From UBA11524 sp964464815 (lineage in GTDB: Bacteria > Bacillota > Clostridia > Christensenellales > Aristaeellaceae), in assembly GCA_964464815.1 (NCBI GenBank), contig CAYXHF010000006.1:16552-80551 (forward strand): DNA of 64,000 bases, in the 5' to 3' direction. The position numbers were made by a program, and so were the translations under genes. Positions 6,145 to 15,047 of this stretch are shown here, in pieces. The notes under the pieces were generated by a model. It ran no database searches and was not told the origin of the DNA. It saw only the letters and a list, made by a program, of their open reading frames with translations. Each line of letters starts with the position of its first letter. Within the stretch, counting starts at the first letter, position 1.

Positions 6145-8811
6145 TTATCGCACCAGCGCCCGGACTTCCTCGACCGTCATTTCCTGCTGCACAGGCGCGG
6201 AGGCTTCATCGAGATAGCGATACACCGCGCTTTGCAGGGCGCGTGCCTCGGGATAGGCTTGCAGCTGGTGCAGCCCGAGAGATGATACCAGCAGATGTCC
6301 ACCGCCGCAGCGGCATTCCAGCAGCTGCGCCATCGGGCGCAGGTAGGCGTAGCTGTCCATCTCGGCAATGATGCACGCCATGCGGCGCGGCAGCACCATG
6401 GCGCGCTGATTGGCCAAGTGCCACCATTGCCACGTGCTGTGGCGCTTTGTCGGGAAGGAACGGAAAATCGGATGTGCATCGTCTATCAGCTGCCCCATGC
6501 ATCCGGATTGCTTCGGGAATGTCCCCACGGACCAGAAGTCCGGAGAGAACTGCGCCTGTACGGAGGTCGGGAGCGCTTCGGCGGTGCTGTCCGGCGACAG
6601 ATAAACCGTGCCACCCGCAGCCAAAACGGCAAGCGCGGCATCGTCCAGCTGGCGGCATTCGTGTACGCGGCTGGGACATACGGGCGTGACCGCTGGATAG
6701 ACGTAGAGCGGATAGGTGTTGCGGTGCGAATTGATGGTAATGGTCAGGGTCAGCTCCGCAGGGGCTATGATGGCCGGGAGTGCAATGGAAAGCGCACCCA
6801 ACGTTCCCAGCGTGCCGCAGGGAACGTGGCATGCTGGCATCCTGCCGCGCAGGGAGACGCCATTGCCTTCCAGCGTCCAGCAGGGCGTGCCGGAGACGGC
6901 TTCGCGGCTGTAGTTGGACAGAAGCACGGGTGCGTGCAGCATTTCCTCGGCCTCGTAGGTGTATTTCGGCAATCGCACCAGCGGCAGCACGTCGCGGAAG
7001 AATGCGTGGAAACGCTCCGGCTGTGCAAAGGCGTAGGGCTTGGGGCAAAGGTGGCTGTTCAGCATGCCGACCAGCGCCGTGCCCTGTCCGGGAAAGTCCT
7101 GCAAGCCCAGCAGGGAAATGCCGCTGTAGCCTTCGGTGCGCAGGGCGGCCTCGACCTCCTCGCGGTAGCATAGCAGGGCGCTTTCGCCAGTGGCTTCGAC
7201 CTGCCGCTGCCAGGTGTCCAGCATGCCTTTTTCGCGCACATGGCGGCGAATGTAGTCCAGATTGACAGCACGGGTGACGCCGGTAAAGTCGTCAATTTCC
7301 GCAAAGTCGGGCAGCACCTCGTATTGGCCGACCTCAAAGGAGATGAATGGCTTGCCGGACTCCTGACGCAGGATAGACAGCGCGGCGGTGTAGTCATGGC
7401 ATGCGCTGGGTGCATCGTGGTTCAGATACCCCTGCATTTCGGCGTAGGTGGCACGCAGCTGTAAATCACGCAGGTTGCTGGAGGTGTAAAAATCGCTGCT
7501 GTCCTGGTGTCCCCACCAGCCGTAATGCGGATTGGAGGCACAGGCGAACAGGCGCGTGCTGTCCAGTGTGTGGGCAAGTGACAGCAGTCCTTCCATGCGC
7601 TGATGGCCAATGTCACCGCTGGCCAGCTCGTTGCCAAAGGTCATCATCACAAAGGAGGGATGATTCGCCAAATGGCGCAGGATGGCGGTCAGCTCGTCCG
7701 TGTAGTAGCGCAGACTGGCGTCGTCCTCAAAGGCGGTTTGCGGATTCCAGTGGCTTAGCTCCGGCTGCATGAGCATGCCCAGCTCGTCAGCCGCAAGGAA
7801 GGCGGCTTCGGGCGGCGTGTGGCTGTGGAAGCGCATGCAGTTCACGCCATAGCGGCGGTACGTGCCAAGAATCTCCCGCCAGCTTTCGACATTCATCGGT
7901 GGATAGCCGGTTTCAGGGAAGACGGCGCAGTTCGCTTCGCTGCGCAGGAAAACGCGGCGCTGATTGAGCGTCAGGCAGCTGTTTTGCACGCAGAAATCGC
8001 GCACGCCGAAGGAAATGGTCTGCGTGCTGTCAGCAAAGGTGGCCGTCAGCTGATACAGCTGGCCGTCGCTTTCGTCCCAGCGGCGCACATCCGGACGCAG
8101 GGCCAAATGATGGAAGGATAGCGTTTGCACGCCCGGCTGGATGGAAACGACCTCCTCCACGGGCGCAGCAAGGGCATCGCTGGTCAAACGCAGGGTCGCT
8201 GTCAGTGCCGTGGTGGCGTCCACATCCACCAGCACATCGATTTCCGTTCCGTGCGGGTAGACGCGCACGCCGGAAAGGAACACGGGTGCTTCCTCGCGCA
8301 GACGCACATAGCCCAGCAGACCGTTCCAGTTTGTCTGCGTCTCGTCCGTCGCGGCAGAGGAAAAGACAATCGCGTCATGCGGCCATGTGGGATAGCTGTT
8401 GTCGCTGATGAAGGTGATGGTGTCCTCACCTTGCAGCAGCCCTGTGACCTCAAAGGAGTACGGCGTGCTGATGGAACACAGCGTGCAGGGTGGCACAGGA
8501 CGGCCATTCACCTCCAGCGTCAGGTGGCGACTGCGCTCCACGTCCAGAAAAATGCGCTTGCCCGGTGTCGGATAGTAGGAAAGTGTGCGTGAAATTCGTG
8601 CCGCACCCTCGTAGGTAACGACGCGTGTCAGGCGTGTGCGGATGCCGTCCTGCGTCTGGTAAAGGGCGGCGTTGGTGTCGTTGTCGGGATGCCACTTCTT
8701 GCCGCCTACGTCCGCATGGCCAATGTGGCTTTCATCCAGCGTACCGGGAATGCGGATGGGTGCGGTCTGGCCGGGAATTTCACATTGCCAGATGCCTTGT
8801 AAATCAAGCAT
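6145..8811 (-). CDS. Glycoside hydrolase family 2 enzyme
   Basis: This 888-residue protein has the GH2 plan: a jelly-roll sugar-binding domain (about 1-180), an immunoglobulin-like domain (about 185-275) and a TIM barrel (about 280-600). The barrel holds the acid/base signature MMTFGNELA (Glu395) and a likely nucleophile in FISFEVGQYE (Glu493). A beta-rich C-terminal region follows. GH2 enzymes are retaining beta-galactosidases, glucuronidases or mannosidases; the specificity here is not readable. There is no signal peptide, so it probably acts on imported oligosaccharides in the cytoplasm. I chose ATG 8811 rather than GTG 8820 because AAGGAG (8820-8825) lies 8 bases before it. That ribosome site abuts the stop of the upstream DUF5107-TPR gene, indicating coupled expression. 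Confidence 0.85.
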   Translation of the reverse strand: MLDLQGIWQCEIPGQTAPIRIPGTLDESHIGHADVGGKKWHPDNDTNAALYQTQDGIRTRLTRVVTYEGAARISRTLSYYPTPGKRIFLDVERSRHLTLEVNGRPVPPCTLCSISTPYSFEVTGLLQGEDTITFISDNSYPTWPHDAIVFSSAATDETQTNWNGLLGYVRLREEAPVFLSGVRVYPHGTEIDVLVDVDATTALTATLRLTSDALAAPVEEVVSIQPGVQTLSFHHLALRPDVRRWDESDGQLYQLTATFADSTQTISFGVRDFCVQNSCLTLNQRRVFLRSEANCAVFPETGYPPMNVESWREILGTYRRYGVNCMRFHSHTPPEAAFLAADELGMLMQPELSHWNPQTAFEDDASLRYYTDELTAILRHLANHPSFVMMTFGNELASGDIGHQRMEGLLSLAHTLDSTRLFACASNPHYGWWGHQDSSDFYTSSNLRDLQLRATYAEMQGYLNHDAPSACHDYTAALSILRQESGKPFISFEVGQYEVLPDFAEIDDFTGVTRAVNLDYIRRHVREKGMLDTWQRQVEATGESALLCYREEVEAALRTEGYSGISLLGLQDFPGQGTALVGMLNSHLCPKPYAFAQPERFHAFFRDVLPLVRLPKYTYEAEEMLHAPVLLSNYSREAVSGTPCWTLEGNGVSLRGRMPACHVPCGTLGTLGALSIALPAIIAPAELTLTITINSHRNTYPLYVYPAVTPVCPSRVHECRQLDDAALAVLAAGGTVYLSPDSTAEALPTSVQAQFSPDFWSVGTFPKQSGCMGQLIDDAHPIFRSFPTKRHSTWQWWHLANQRAMVLPRRMACIIAEMDSYAYLRPMAQLLECRCGGGHLLVSSLGLHQLQAYPEARALQSAVYRYLDEASAPVQQEMTVEEVRALVR

Positions 8812-8816
8812 GCGTT

Positions 8817-11800
8817 TCACTCCTTGTTCAGCAGCGCCAGGTGAACAATCGCGCCCTGATGCGCCGGGTCAATTTCCAGCGTTGCACGGAAGGCGTTTTC
8901 GGCGCGGGCCACGTCCTTCAGGCCGAGACTGCCCAGTCCAATCAGGAATTCGCAGTGCGCCTGGTTGCGTAGGGTCAGATCATCCTCAAAGAGCTGCAGG
9001 TCGGGCAGGGACACGGCAAAGTAGTCAATCGTCACCTCGTCGTAATAATGCTTTTCGGCATAGGCAATCAGCTTGTGGAAGCGGCTTCGGGCGTGTGTTT
9101 CGTCGCCCAGGGCGCGTGCGGCGAGTCCCTGATAGAGAATCATGTCAGCAGGCTGATCGTTGTAGTACATCATGCCAGCGGGTTCTTCATTGCCGGCGGC
9201 GGCCAGCGTCAGGTGATGGCGCGCTTCGTCTGCTTCGTGCAGCTGCTGACAGGCCAGTCCCAGATAGTAGTGGATGTTGTTGTCCTTGGCGCCTTCCAGC
9301 TTGCCTTCGCCCAGATTGTGCGGGAAGACGAGGGCGCGGGAAAGCAGTGACTTGGCCTGTACGGCATCACCAGCGGCGAGCGCTTGCTTGCCAAGCTGGG
9401 TCAGCGCCAGCGCGTATTGGGTCGTGACCTTGCCTTCGCCACCTTCCCATGGATGGAAGTGGCGGTGCAAAATGATGTCAAGCGATGCTTCGTAGCGTCC
9501 AAGGAGATTGAGCAGCGTGCAGTATTCCACGGTCAGGTCGTCACGCAGCAGCACGGTGGACAAATGCTGGTGGAGGAAATCAAACCGCGTTTGGACGGGC
9601 ATACGCAGCTTTTTGTACAGCTGGTCAAGCTCCAGCAGCACGCGGGCGTCCTGCTCATCCAGCGCGTAGGCACGCTCCATGCACGTGCGGGCAGCCTGCG
9701 CATCATGGCGCTTGTTGTAATACGCCAGGGACAGATTGCGCCAGACGGTCGGGAAGGTGTCGTCGTGGTCGCGACTGCGCTCCCAGCAGGCAATTGCCTC
9801 GTCATACTGGCGCTTGTCATACCACAGGCAGCCCAGATAGTAGGCAGCCCTGGCGTCCTGCGGCGCATGCGTCATGGCAAAGCGCAGGACGGCAATGTCT
9901 TCCAGCTTGTTGGGAAAGCAGTAAAGGCTTTCGGCCTGCTCGGCGGCGGTAAGCTCGGCCATATCGCCGCTGTAACAGGCCAGATAGTAGTGAATCATTG
10001 GATGCTTGACCGGACAGCGGGAGAGAATATCCACCGCATCGGCAATATAGCCGGCCTCGGCATAATCGATGGCGCACTCGATGAAGCTACTGACGCGCCC
10101 GTTCATCATCCGCAACGCGCCGTCCGTATCGCCGGATTCCAGACGCGACACATAGTCAAAGGCGTCCAGCGCCAGATTCTCCTCGTACCAACGTGCGGCC
10201 TCCTCGTGACGGCCAAGGCTGTCCAGAATCATGCCGCGAAGTGCACGCGCCTTCAAATTGTGGCTGTTGCGCACCAGCGCGCGGTCGATGTGCTCCAGCG
10301 CCAGGTCGTAGTCGCCGCGCTTGCAGTCGATGCAGGACAGGTGATAGAAGCTGGTCTCCTGCTCGGCGGCGGTCCAGGTCGCTTTGTAGAAGGCATCGTA
10401 GGCGTCATCGTCGCGATTCTGATAGCGCAGGCACAGGCCCAGATTCATATAGCACTCCGAAGAGATGGGATTGGGGTTGCACTTTGTCATGCGGGCAATG
10501 GCGGCGCGGAAGTGACGCTCGGCCTTGCTGAATTGTCCGCGGCGCAGCAGCAGCAGCCCGTAGGCGTTGTTGACGCGGCTGTCACCGGGATCGCGCTTCA
10601 AAGCCTCCTGATAATACGGATCGGGCAGGTAGGTCGCATGGCGGTATTGCTCCAAATGCGTGGCCGTGAGGTACAATTCCTCGTTGGTCATGATGTCCTG
10701 CGGCAGCTTTGCCGGTGGCATCGGGTCGGGAATGGATTCGATTTTCTTTTCCTTGGGCGTATAGCGAAGCAGCAAGCGCCCGGAAAAGGCATACACCGAG
10801 ACGGTCAGGGACGTGTCAGCGCCCGCAAAGGGGCAGGAGAAGTCCAGAATCTCCTCCGGCGACAGGTTGCACGTCTCCTCATGGAGCAGCTGCCCATCCT
10901 GTGTGAGTGTGACGCGCGCGCCCGGAAAAGGCTGTGTGGCATAGACAATCACGTGCGCTGATTGGTCGGCGGTTGTCAGCGACAGGGCGCATTCACGGCA
11001 CGCATTGCTGACATAGCCGCATTTTTTGTAGGGCATGAAGTACTGCGTGAACGTCTTTTCCTCATACGGCTTGAGCCAGGTGAAGTCGGGCTGATTGTCG
11101 CAATACATGCCGGTCATCAGCTCGATGTACGGGCCGTTTTCATCCGTCAGGTTGCGATCCCATGCCTGACCGAAATCGCCATTGCCCCATGTCCATTGCT
11201 TTTTGCCTGGGCTGACGTGATGGTCGGCAATGTGCAGCAGGCCAGCTTCCTTCTGGTAGTCATAGCCGCCCATGAAGTTGTATTCGCTGCCAGCACACAT
11301 ATAGGAGGTCGGCACAGGAATGTTTTTATAGCGCGAAATGTCCACGCCAGCGGAGTAGTCATGCTTGTAATACACGCCTGTTGCAATCGGGAAGGCGCTG
11401 ACATCGCGCTTGCCGTGGTCGTAGACGGCGTGTGCATCCGGCGGAAACACGGACTGTGTGTGGTCATTGACCGCGACCGCCGGATTGGCCCACCACAGGA
11501 AGGTCTGCGGCAGGCTGGTGCGGTTGTACAGCTGTCCCTTGATTTCGATGTACGCCTTGTCCGGATAGACGGTGAAGGTCATTTTGCCCTTCGTGCCATA
11601 CATCTGATCCACCTCGGACAGCTCCACGGACTTGCTGCCGTCAGCATTTTCGGCAATGCGCCAATCCACGGGCGAAAAGGTCGTCGGGCGGTGATGCTGC
11701 GGCCAGTTGAATTCAATGCCGCCGGAAATCCATGGCCCGGTCAGGCCGACCAGCGCGGGCTTGATGACCTCGTTGTAATACACAAAGTCATACCCGTTTG

Positions 11801-12059
11801 TCTTGTCCAGCGCCCGCTGAATGCGGCCACCCAGCTCGGGCAGCACCATCACCAGCAGATAGTCGTTTTCCAGAAACACGGCGGTGTAGGGCTTGTCTTT
11901 TTTTTCGTCCAGAAGTGTATCCACCACTGGCAACGGATAGACCTTGCCGCTTGACCCTTGATAGACGCGCTTTTCCAGAAACATGGGATTTTTATCCGCT
12001 GCGGCGATGCCGTATGTCGGGATGAGGACGGTTTCGACGCGAATAGCTGCTTGACTCAT
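8817..12059 (-). CDS. DUF5107 domain protein with C-terminal tetratricopeptide repeats
   Basis: The 1080-residue protein starts with a DUF5107 domain (about residues 25-370, aldose-epimerase-like beta-sandwich features such as LPELGGRIQRALDKTNG and GGIEFNWPQHH). A short beta-rich linker follows. The remainder is an array of TPR helices (about residues 470-1060, for example ALKRDPGDSRVNNAYGLLLLRRGQ and YYLGCLWYDKRQYDEAIACWERS). DUF5107 proteins recur in carbohydrate-utilisation loci, and the epimerase-like fold suggests sugar binding or modification, but no activity is assigned that I can rely on. ATG 12059 overlaps the stop of the AraC gene by ATGA and has AAGGAG 11 bases upstream. It sits between AraC and GH2 in a three-gene operon. 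Confidence 0.8.
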   Translation of the reverse strand: MSQAAIRVETVLIPTYGIAAADKNPMFLEKRVYQGSSGKVYPLPVVDTLLDEKKDKPYTAVFLENDYLLVMVLPELGGRIQRALDKTNGYDFVYYNEVIKPALVGLTGPWISGGIEFNWPQHHRPTTFSPVDWRIAENADGSKSVELSEVDQMYGTKGKMTFTVYPDKAYIEIKGQLYNRTSLPQTFLWWANPAVAVNDHTQSVFPPDAHAVYDHGKRDVSAFPIATGVYYKHDYSAGVDISRYKNIPVPTSYMCAGSEYNFMGGYDYQKEAGLLHIADHHVSPGKKQWTWGNGDFGQAWDRNLTDENGPYIELMTGMYCDNQPDFTWLKPYEEKTFTQYFMPYKKCGYVSNACRECALSLTTADQSAHVIVYATQPFPGARVTLTQDGQLLHEETCNLSPEEILDFSCPFAGADTSLTVSVYAFSGRLLLRYTPKEKKIESIPDPMPPAKLPQDIMTNEELYLTATHLEQYRHATYLPDPYYQEALKRDPGDSRVNNAYGLLLLRRGQFSKAERHFRAAIARMTKCNPNPISSECYMNLGLCLRYQNRDDDAYDAFYKATWTAAEQETSFYHLSCIDCKRGDYDLALEHIDRALVRNSHNLKARALRGMILDSLGRHEEAARWYEENLALDAFDYVSRLESGDTDGALRMMNGRVSSFIECAIDYAEAGYIADAVDILSRCPVKHPMIHYYLACYSGDMAELTAAEQAESLYCFPNKLEDIAVLRFAMTHAPQDARAAYYLGCLWYDKRQYDEAIACWERSRDHDDTFPTVWRNLSLAYYNKRHDAQAARTCMERAYALDEQDARVLLELDQLYKKLRMPVQTRFDFLHQHLSTVLLRDDLTVEYCTLLNLLGRYEASLDIILHRHFHPWEGGEGKVTTQYALALTQLGKQALAAGDAVQAKSLLSRALVFPHNLGEGKLEGAKDNNIHYYLGLACQQLHEADEARHHLTLAAAGNEEPAGMMYYNDQPADMILYQGLAARALGDETHARSRFHKLIAYAEKHYYDEVTIDYFAVSLPDLQLFEDDLTLRNQAHCEFLIGLGSLGLKDVARAENAFRATLEIDPAHQGAIVHLALLNKE

Positions 12060-12943
12060 GTGGATGCTTGCTCCTTTGCGTGCTGGGTGGTCGGGTGTGC
12101 CTCCTTGCGGCATGCGGTGGGCGTGATGCCCTGCGTCCGGTGGAAGGCGGCGGTGAACATGCTCTCGGAGGAATAGCCGACCATGCCGCTGATTTCCGAC
12201 ACGGGCAGCTGGGTGGTGCGCAGCAGATACCGGGCATGCGCCATGCGGTTGGCAATGATGTACTGGCGTGGTGTCTGCCCGATGGCGCTGCGGAAGACGC
12301 GGATGAAGTGGTATTCGCTCATGCCAACGCCCCTGGCCAATTCCGCAATGCTGGGTTCATGGCCGATGGATTGGTGAATGCGCGTGACGCATCGGTCGAT
12401 GAGGCTGGTGCGGTCACCTTCGGTGGAGACGTTGATGGCAGCTGGCGGCTCGGTCATGGCGGTCAGCGCTTGGGTGAGCAGGAGCGCCATGGTGGTTTCA
12501 CTCAGCAGATGATGCTCGTGGAACATGTTGAACAGGCTCGACAGTGCATCGCGAATGACTGGCAAGCGGTGCGTGGAGAAGACGCGGCCGTTCTGGCGCA
12601 GAATCATGTGCCAATAGCCACGCGCCGCCGGGCCGTCCAGATGCACCCACAGGGCATGCCAGCCAGTATCGGAATGGTAACGGTGCGGCTTGGTGCTGTC
12701 AAGCATGACGACCTGATCTGCGTGCGCGGTGAATCCTTCGCCTTCTGTTTCGATTTGCACCTCGCCGGAGAGGATGACCTCCAGCAGCAGACCGTCAAAG
12801 GAGGCCCGTTGCAGGTCATAACCGGCTTCATACGTAAAATCGCCCACGCACAGGACGTAGAGAAAGTGCGCCCGTGCCAATTCGCTGGGCGAAAAATTAT
12901 AAAACGATGATGTGGGCAGCACATGCGCTTCGTGGGAAAGCAT
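12056..12943 (-). CDS. AraC-family transcriptional regulator
   Basis: This 295-residue protein has an N-terminal cupin-like ligand domain (about 1-150, including HADQVVMLDSTKPHRYHSDTGWHALWVHLDG). Two C-terminal helix-turn-helix motifs follow (about 185-285, SIAELARGVGMSEYHFIRVFRSAIGQ and the second-helix block VSEISGMVGYSSESMFTAAFHRTQG). Such proteins activate sugar-utilisation genes on binding a sugar. As first gene of the operon with DUF5107-TPR and GH2, it probably controls that operon. ATG 12943 is chosen because GGGAGGTG lies 6 bases before it; the longer frame to 13132 has no ribosome site. A weak -10-like TACAAT lies upstream without a good -35, as expected for an activator-dependent promoter. 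Confidence 0.9.
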   Translation of the reverse strand: MLSHEAHVLPTSSFYNFSPSELARAHFLYVLCVGDFTYEAGYDLQRASFDGLLLEVILSGEVQIETEGEGFTAHADQVVMLDSTKPHRYHSDTGWHALWVHLDGPAARGYWHMILRQNGRVFSTHRLPVIRDALSSLFNMFHEHHLLSETTMALLLTQALTAMTEPPAAINVSTEGDRTSLIDRCVTRIHQSIGHEPSIAELARGVGMSEYHFIRVFRSAIGQTPRQYIIANRMAHARYLLRTTQLPVSEISGMVGYSSESMFTAAFHRTQGITPTACRKEAHPTTQHAKEQAST

Positions 12944-13108
12944 GGCATACACCTCCCTTTGCTTGCCCTCATTGTAGCATAGCTTTTTTGCCTTGCATAG
13001 AGGCTTTGTTGCGGGAAATTGTCTGAAAATTGCGGTTTCCGCAGAAAAGGGCGGTGAAGCAGGCATATGCAGCAGAAAAGAGCAATCTGGAGGAATCCTG
13101 TCACATTC

Positions 13109-13137
13109 TTGACAAAAAGAAAAAACATGCATACAAT
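13109..13137 (+). promoter_or_regulatory. Strong sigma-A promoter of the rubrerythrin gene
   Basis: A perfect -35 TTGACA (13109-13114) and -10 TACAAT (13132-13137) are spaced 17 bases apart. Confidence 0.8.
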
Positions 13138-13191
13138 AGGGAATAGCGGGAAAGCTATATCCCAGACATCACGATTGTGGAGGAATTGAGC

Positions 13192-13731
13192 ATGGCAAAC
13201 AAGTATGCCGGCACGCAGACGGAAAAGAATCTGCGCACGGCGTTCTCCGGCGAATCGGAGGCGCGCAACAAGTACACCTATTTCGCATCCAAGGCCAAGA
13301 AGGACGGCTTTGAGCAGATTGCGGCCATCTTCCAGAAGACGGCGGACAACGAAAAGGAACACGCCAAGATGTGGTTCAAGGAGCTGAACGGCATCGGCAG
13401 CACGGCGGAAAATCTGCTTTCTGCCGCTGAGGGCGAAAACTACGAGTGGACGGACATGTACGCCGAATTTGCCAAAACGGCAGAGGCGGAAGGCTTCCCG
13501 GTGCTGGCGCACAAGTTCCGCATGGTCGCGGCTATCGAGAAGATGCATGAGGAGCGCTATCGTGCGCTGCTGCACAATGTGGAAATGCAGGAGGTCTTTG
13601 CAAAGAGCGAGGTGAAGGTGTGGGAATGCCGCAACTGCGGCCACATCATCGTGGGCGAAAAGGCACCGGAAATCTGCCCGGTATGCGCACATCCGCAGGC
13701 GTATTTCGAGATTCATGCGGAAAATTATTGA
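13192..13731 (+). CDS. rbr: Rubrerythrin
   Basis: This 179-residue protein detoxifies hydrogen peroxide in anaerobes by NADH-dependent reduction through rubredoxin-like electron transfer. The N-terminal four-helix bundle carries the di-iron ligands in SGESEARNKY, DNEKEHAKMW, TAEAEGF and EKMHEERY. The C-terminal rubredoxin domain has two CxxC-type knuckles, WECRNCG and ICPVCAHPQAYFE. GGAGG lies 9 bases before ATG 13192. It has its own strong promoter and terminator, and length and motifs are standard for the family. Confidence 0.97.
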   Translation: MANKYAGTQTEKNLRTAFSGESEARNKYTYFASKAKKDGFEQIAAIFQKTADNEKEHAKMWFKELNGIGSTAENLLSAAEGENYEWTDMYAEFAKTAEAEGFPVLAHKFRMVAAIEKMHEERYRALLHNVEMQEVFAKSEVKVWECRNCGHIIVGEKAPEICPVCAHPQAYFEIHAENY

Positions 13732-13737
13732 TCATCA

Positions 13738-13776
13738 GGGGCAGCAGGGAGAAGCGGTTCTCTCGCTGCCCCTTTT
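13738..13776 (+). terminator. Terminator after rubrerythrin
   Basis: GGGGCAGC (13738-13745) pairs with GCTGCCCC (13765-13772), and the stem extends inward by GAGAA/TTCTC. TTTTC follows. Confidence 0.8.
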
Positions 13777-13786
13777 CTGATGAAAA

Positions 13787-13827
13787 ATCTACTGCCCTTT
13801 TTTGAAAAAAGATTTTGGACAGTAGAT
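13787..13827. repeat. Inverted repeat between convergent terminators
   Basis: ATCTACTG (13787-13794) and CAGTAGAT (13820-13827) enclose an AT-rich internal palindrome CTTTTTTGAAAAAAG. It is not part of either gene's terminator and has no known role. Confidence 0.45.
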
Positions 13828-13893
13828 GGGATAATAAAGGCACGTCGTGGATATTGCGAGCTGGCTGCTGGATGTGTAAAACGAAGTCTGAAC

Positions 13894-13942
13894 TAAAAAA
13901 AAACAACCAGCCTTTCCTCAAACAATGCAGGGAAGGCTGGTT
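13894..13942 (-). terminator. Terminator of the serine acetyltransferase gene
   Basis: AACCAGCCTTTCC (13905-13917) pairs with GGAAGGCTGGTT (13931-13942). The minus-strand transcript then runs into an oligo-U tract. Confidence 0.85.
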
Positions 13943-13964
13943 GATTGCATATACGTAGATAACG

Positions 13965-14882
13965 TCACCAATTGATTTCGCGCGGCATTTTCATTTCCAA
14001 TTCCTGATTCTTGACCGAGACACGCATACCGGGTGCGATGGAATGGGTGATGAAGGCGTTGCCGCCAATCACGGCGTCATGACCAATGACGGTTTCGCCG
14101 CCGAGGACGGAGGCGCCGGAGTATATGGTCACGCGGTCGCCGATGGTCGGATGACGGCGGTGTCCGCGCAGACTCTGGCCGCCACGCGTGGAGAGCGCGC
14201 CCAGCGTCACGCCCTGATAGAGCTTGACGTTGTTGCCAATCACGGTCGTTTCACCAACGACAATGCCCGTGCCGTGGTCGATGAAGAAGTATTCGCCAAT
14301 CGTCGCGCCAGGATGAATGTCAATGCCGGTGCAGCTGTGTGCATACTCCGTCATGATGCGCGGAATCAGCGGCACGTGCAGCAGGAATAGCTCGTGCGCC
14401 AGACGGTTGACCGTGATGGCCAGCAATCCCGGATAGGCAATGATGATTTCGTCCAGACTGGTGGCGGCAGGGTCGCCGTCGTAAAACGCCTGTAGGTCGG
14501 TGGAAAGCAGCGCACGCACATGCGGAATGCGCGAAAGAAACGCCACGGTCATTTCCTGCGCCTGACGGTCAATGTCAGCAGCGGCCTCCTCTGTGACGCT
14601 GATGCCGCAGCGAAGGGCAATGGCAATCTGTTTTTGCAGATGATACGCCGTGTCCTCAATCAGGGCGGAGAGGGAATGCTCCGGGTCAAAAACACGATAG
14701 GTCGTGTCACGGAAATAGCCGGGAAAAACAATGCGGCGCAATTTGGCAATCAGGCTGATAATCACATCGTGATCGGGCTGATTGAACGGCTCAATGCGGT
14801 CGATGGGGCGCGAAAGGGAATAGTCACCAAGAATCTCCTTCGTCAGACGGGAGATGCTGGATGCAAGCAGTGTGTCCGGCAT
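13965..14882 (-). CDS. cysE: Serine O-acetyltransferase (EpsC/CysE type)
   Basis: This 305-residue enzyme transfers acetyl from acetyl-CoA to serine, giving O-acetylserine for cysteine synthesis. The left-handed beta-helix signature is clear: HPGATIGEYFFIDHGTGIVV, VIGNNVKLYQGVTLGALS and GASVLGGETVIG. The longer N-terminus is typical of the EpsC subtype rather than of E. coli CysE. The start is ATG 14882: AAGGAGG lies 8 bases before it, and the upstream in-frame ATGs at 14900 and 14888 overlap or abut that ribosome site. It is a monocistronic gene, divergent from the aminopeptidase gene. No cysK lies beside it in this window, although a cysteine desulfidase is encoded 10 kb away. Confidence 0.95.
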   Translation of the reverse strand: MPDTLLASSISRLTKEILGDYSLSRPIDRIEPFNQPDHDVIISLIAKLRRIVFPGYFRDTTYRVFDPEHSLSALIEDTAYHLQKQIAIALRCGISVTEEAAADIDRQAQEMTVAFLSRIPHVRALLSTDLQAFYDGDPAATSLDEIIIAYPGLLAITVNRLAHELFLLHVPLIPRIMTEYAHSCTGIDIHPGATIGEYFFIDHGTGIVVGETTVIGNNVKLYQGVTLGALSTRGGQSLRGHRRHPTIGDRVTIYSGASVLGGETVIGHDAVIGGNAFITHSIAPGMRVSVKNQELEMKMPREINW

Positions 14883-14943
14883 GCGCATGACCTCCTTCAT
14901 ATCCGAAAAACAGGTGCGTTGGGATGGAGAAAATACGCTATCT

Positions 14944-14973
14944 ATTGTACACCTGAAACGCGGAACGTGTCAA
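14944..14973 (-). promoter_or_regulatory. Promoter of the serine acetyltransferase gene
   Basis: On the minus strand TTGACA (14968-14973) and TACAAT (14944-14949) are separated by 18 bases. The box lies back to back with the promoter of the divergent aminopeptidase gene. Confidence 0.75.
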
Positions 14974-14978
14974 TTCCC

Positions 14979-15007
14979 TTGCGCATTTTGGCAAAGCGTG
15001 ATATACT
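14979..15007 (+). promoter_or_regulatory. Extended -10 promoter of the aminopeptidase P gene
   Basis: TTGCGC (14979-14984), a 17-base spacer, and TATACT (15002-15007) preceded by TGA, forming an extended -10 element. Confidence 0.7.
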
Positions 15008-15047
15008 TTTGCATGGATACCGATTTCGGAAAGGAAGAGGAAGAACA

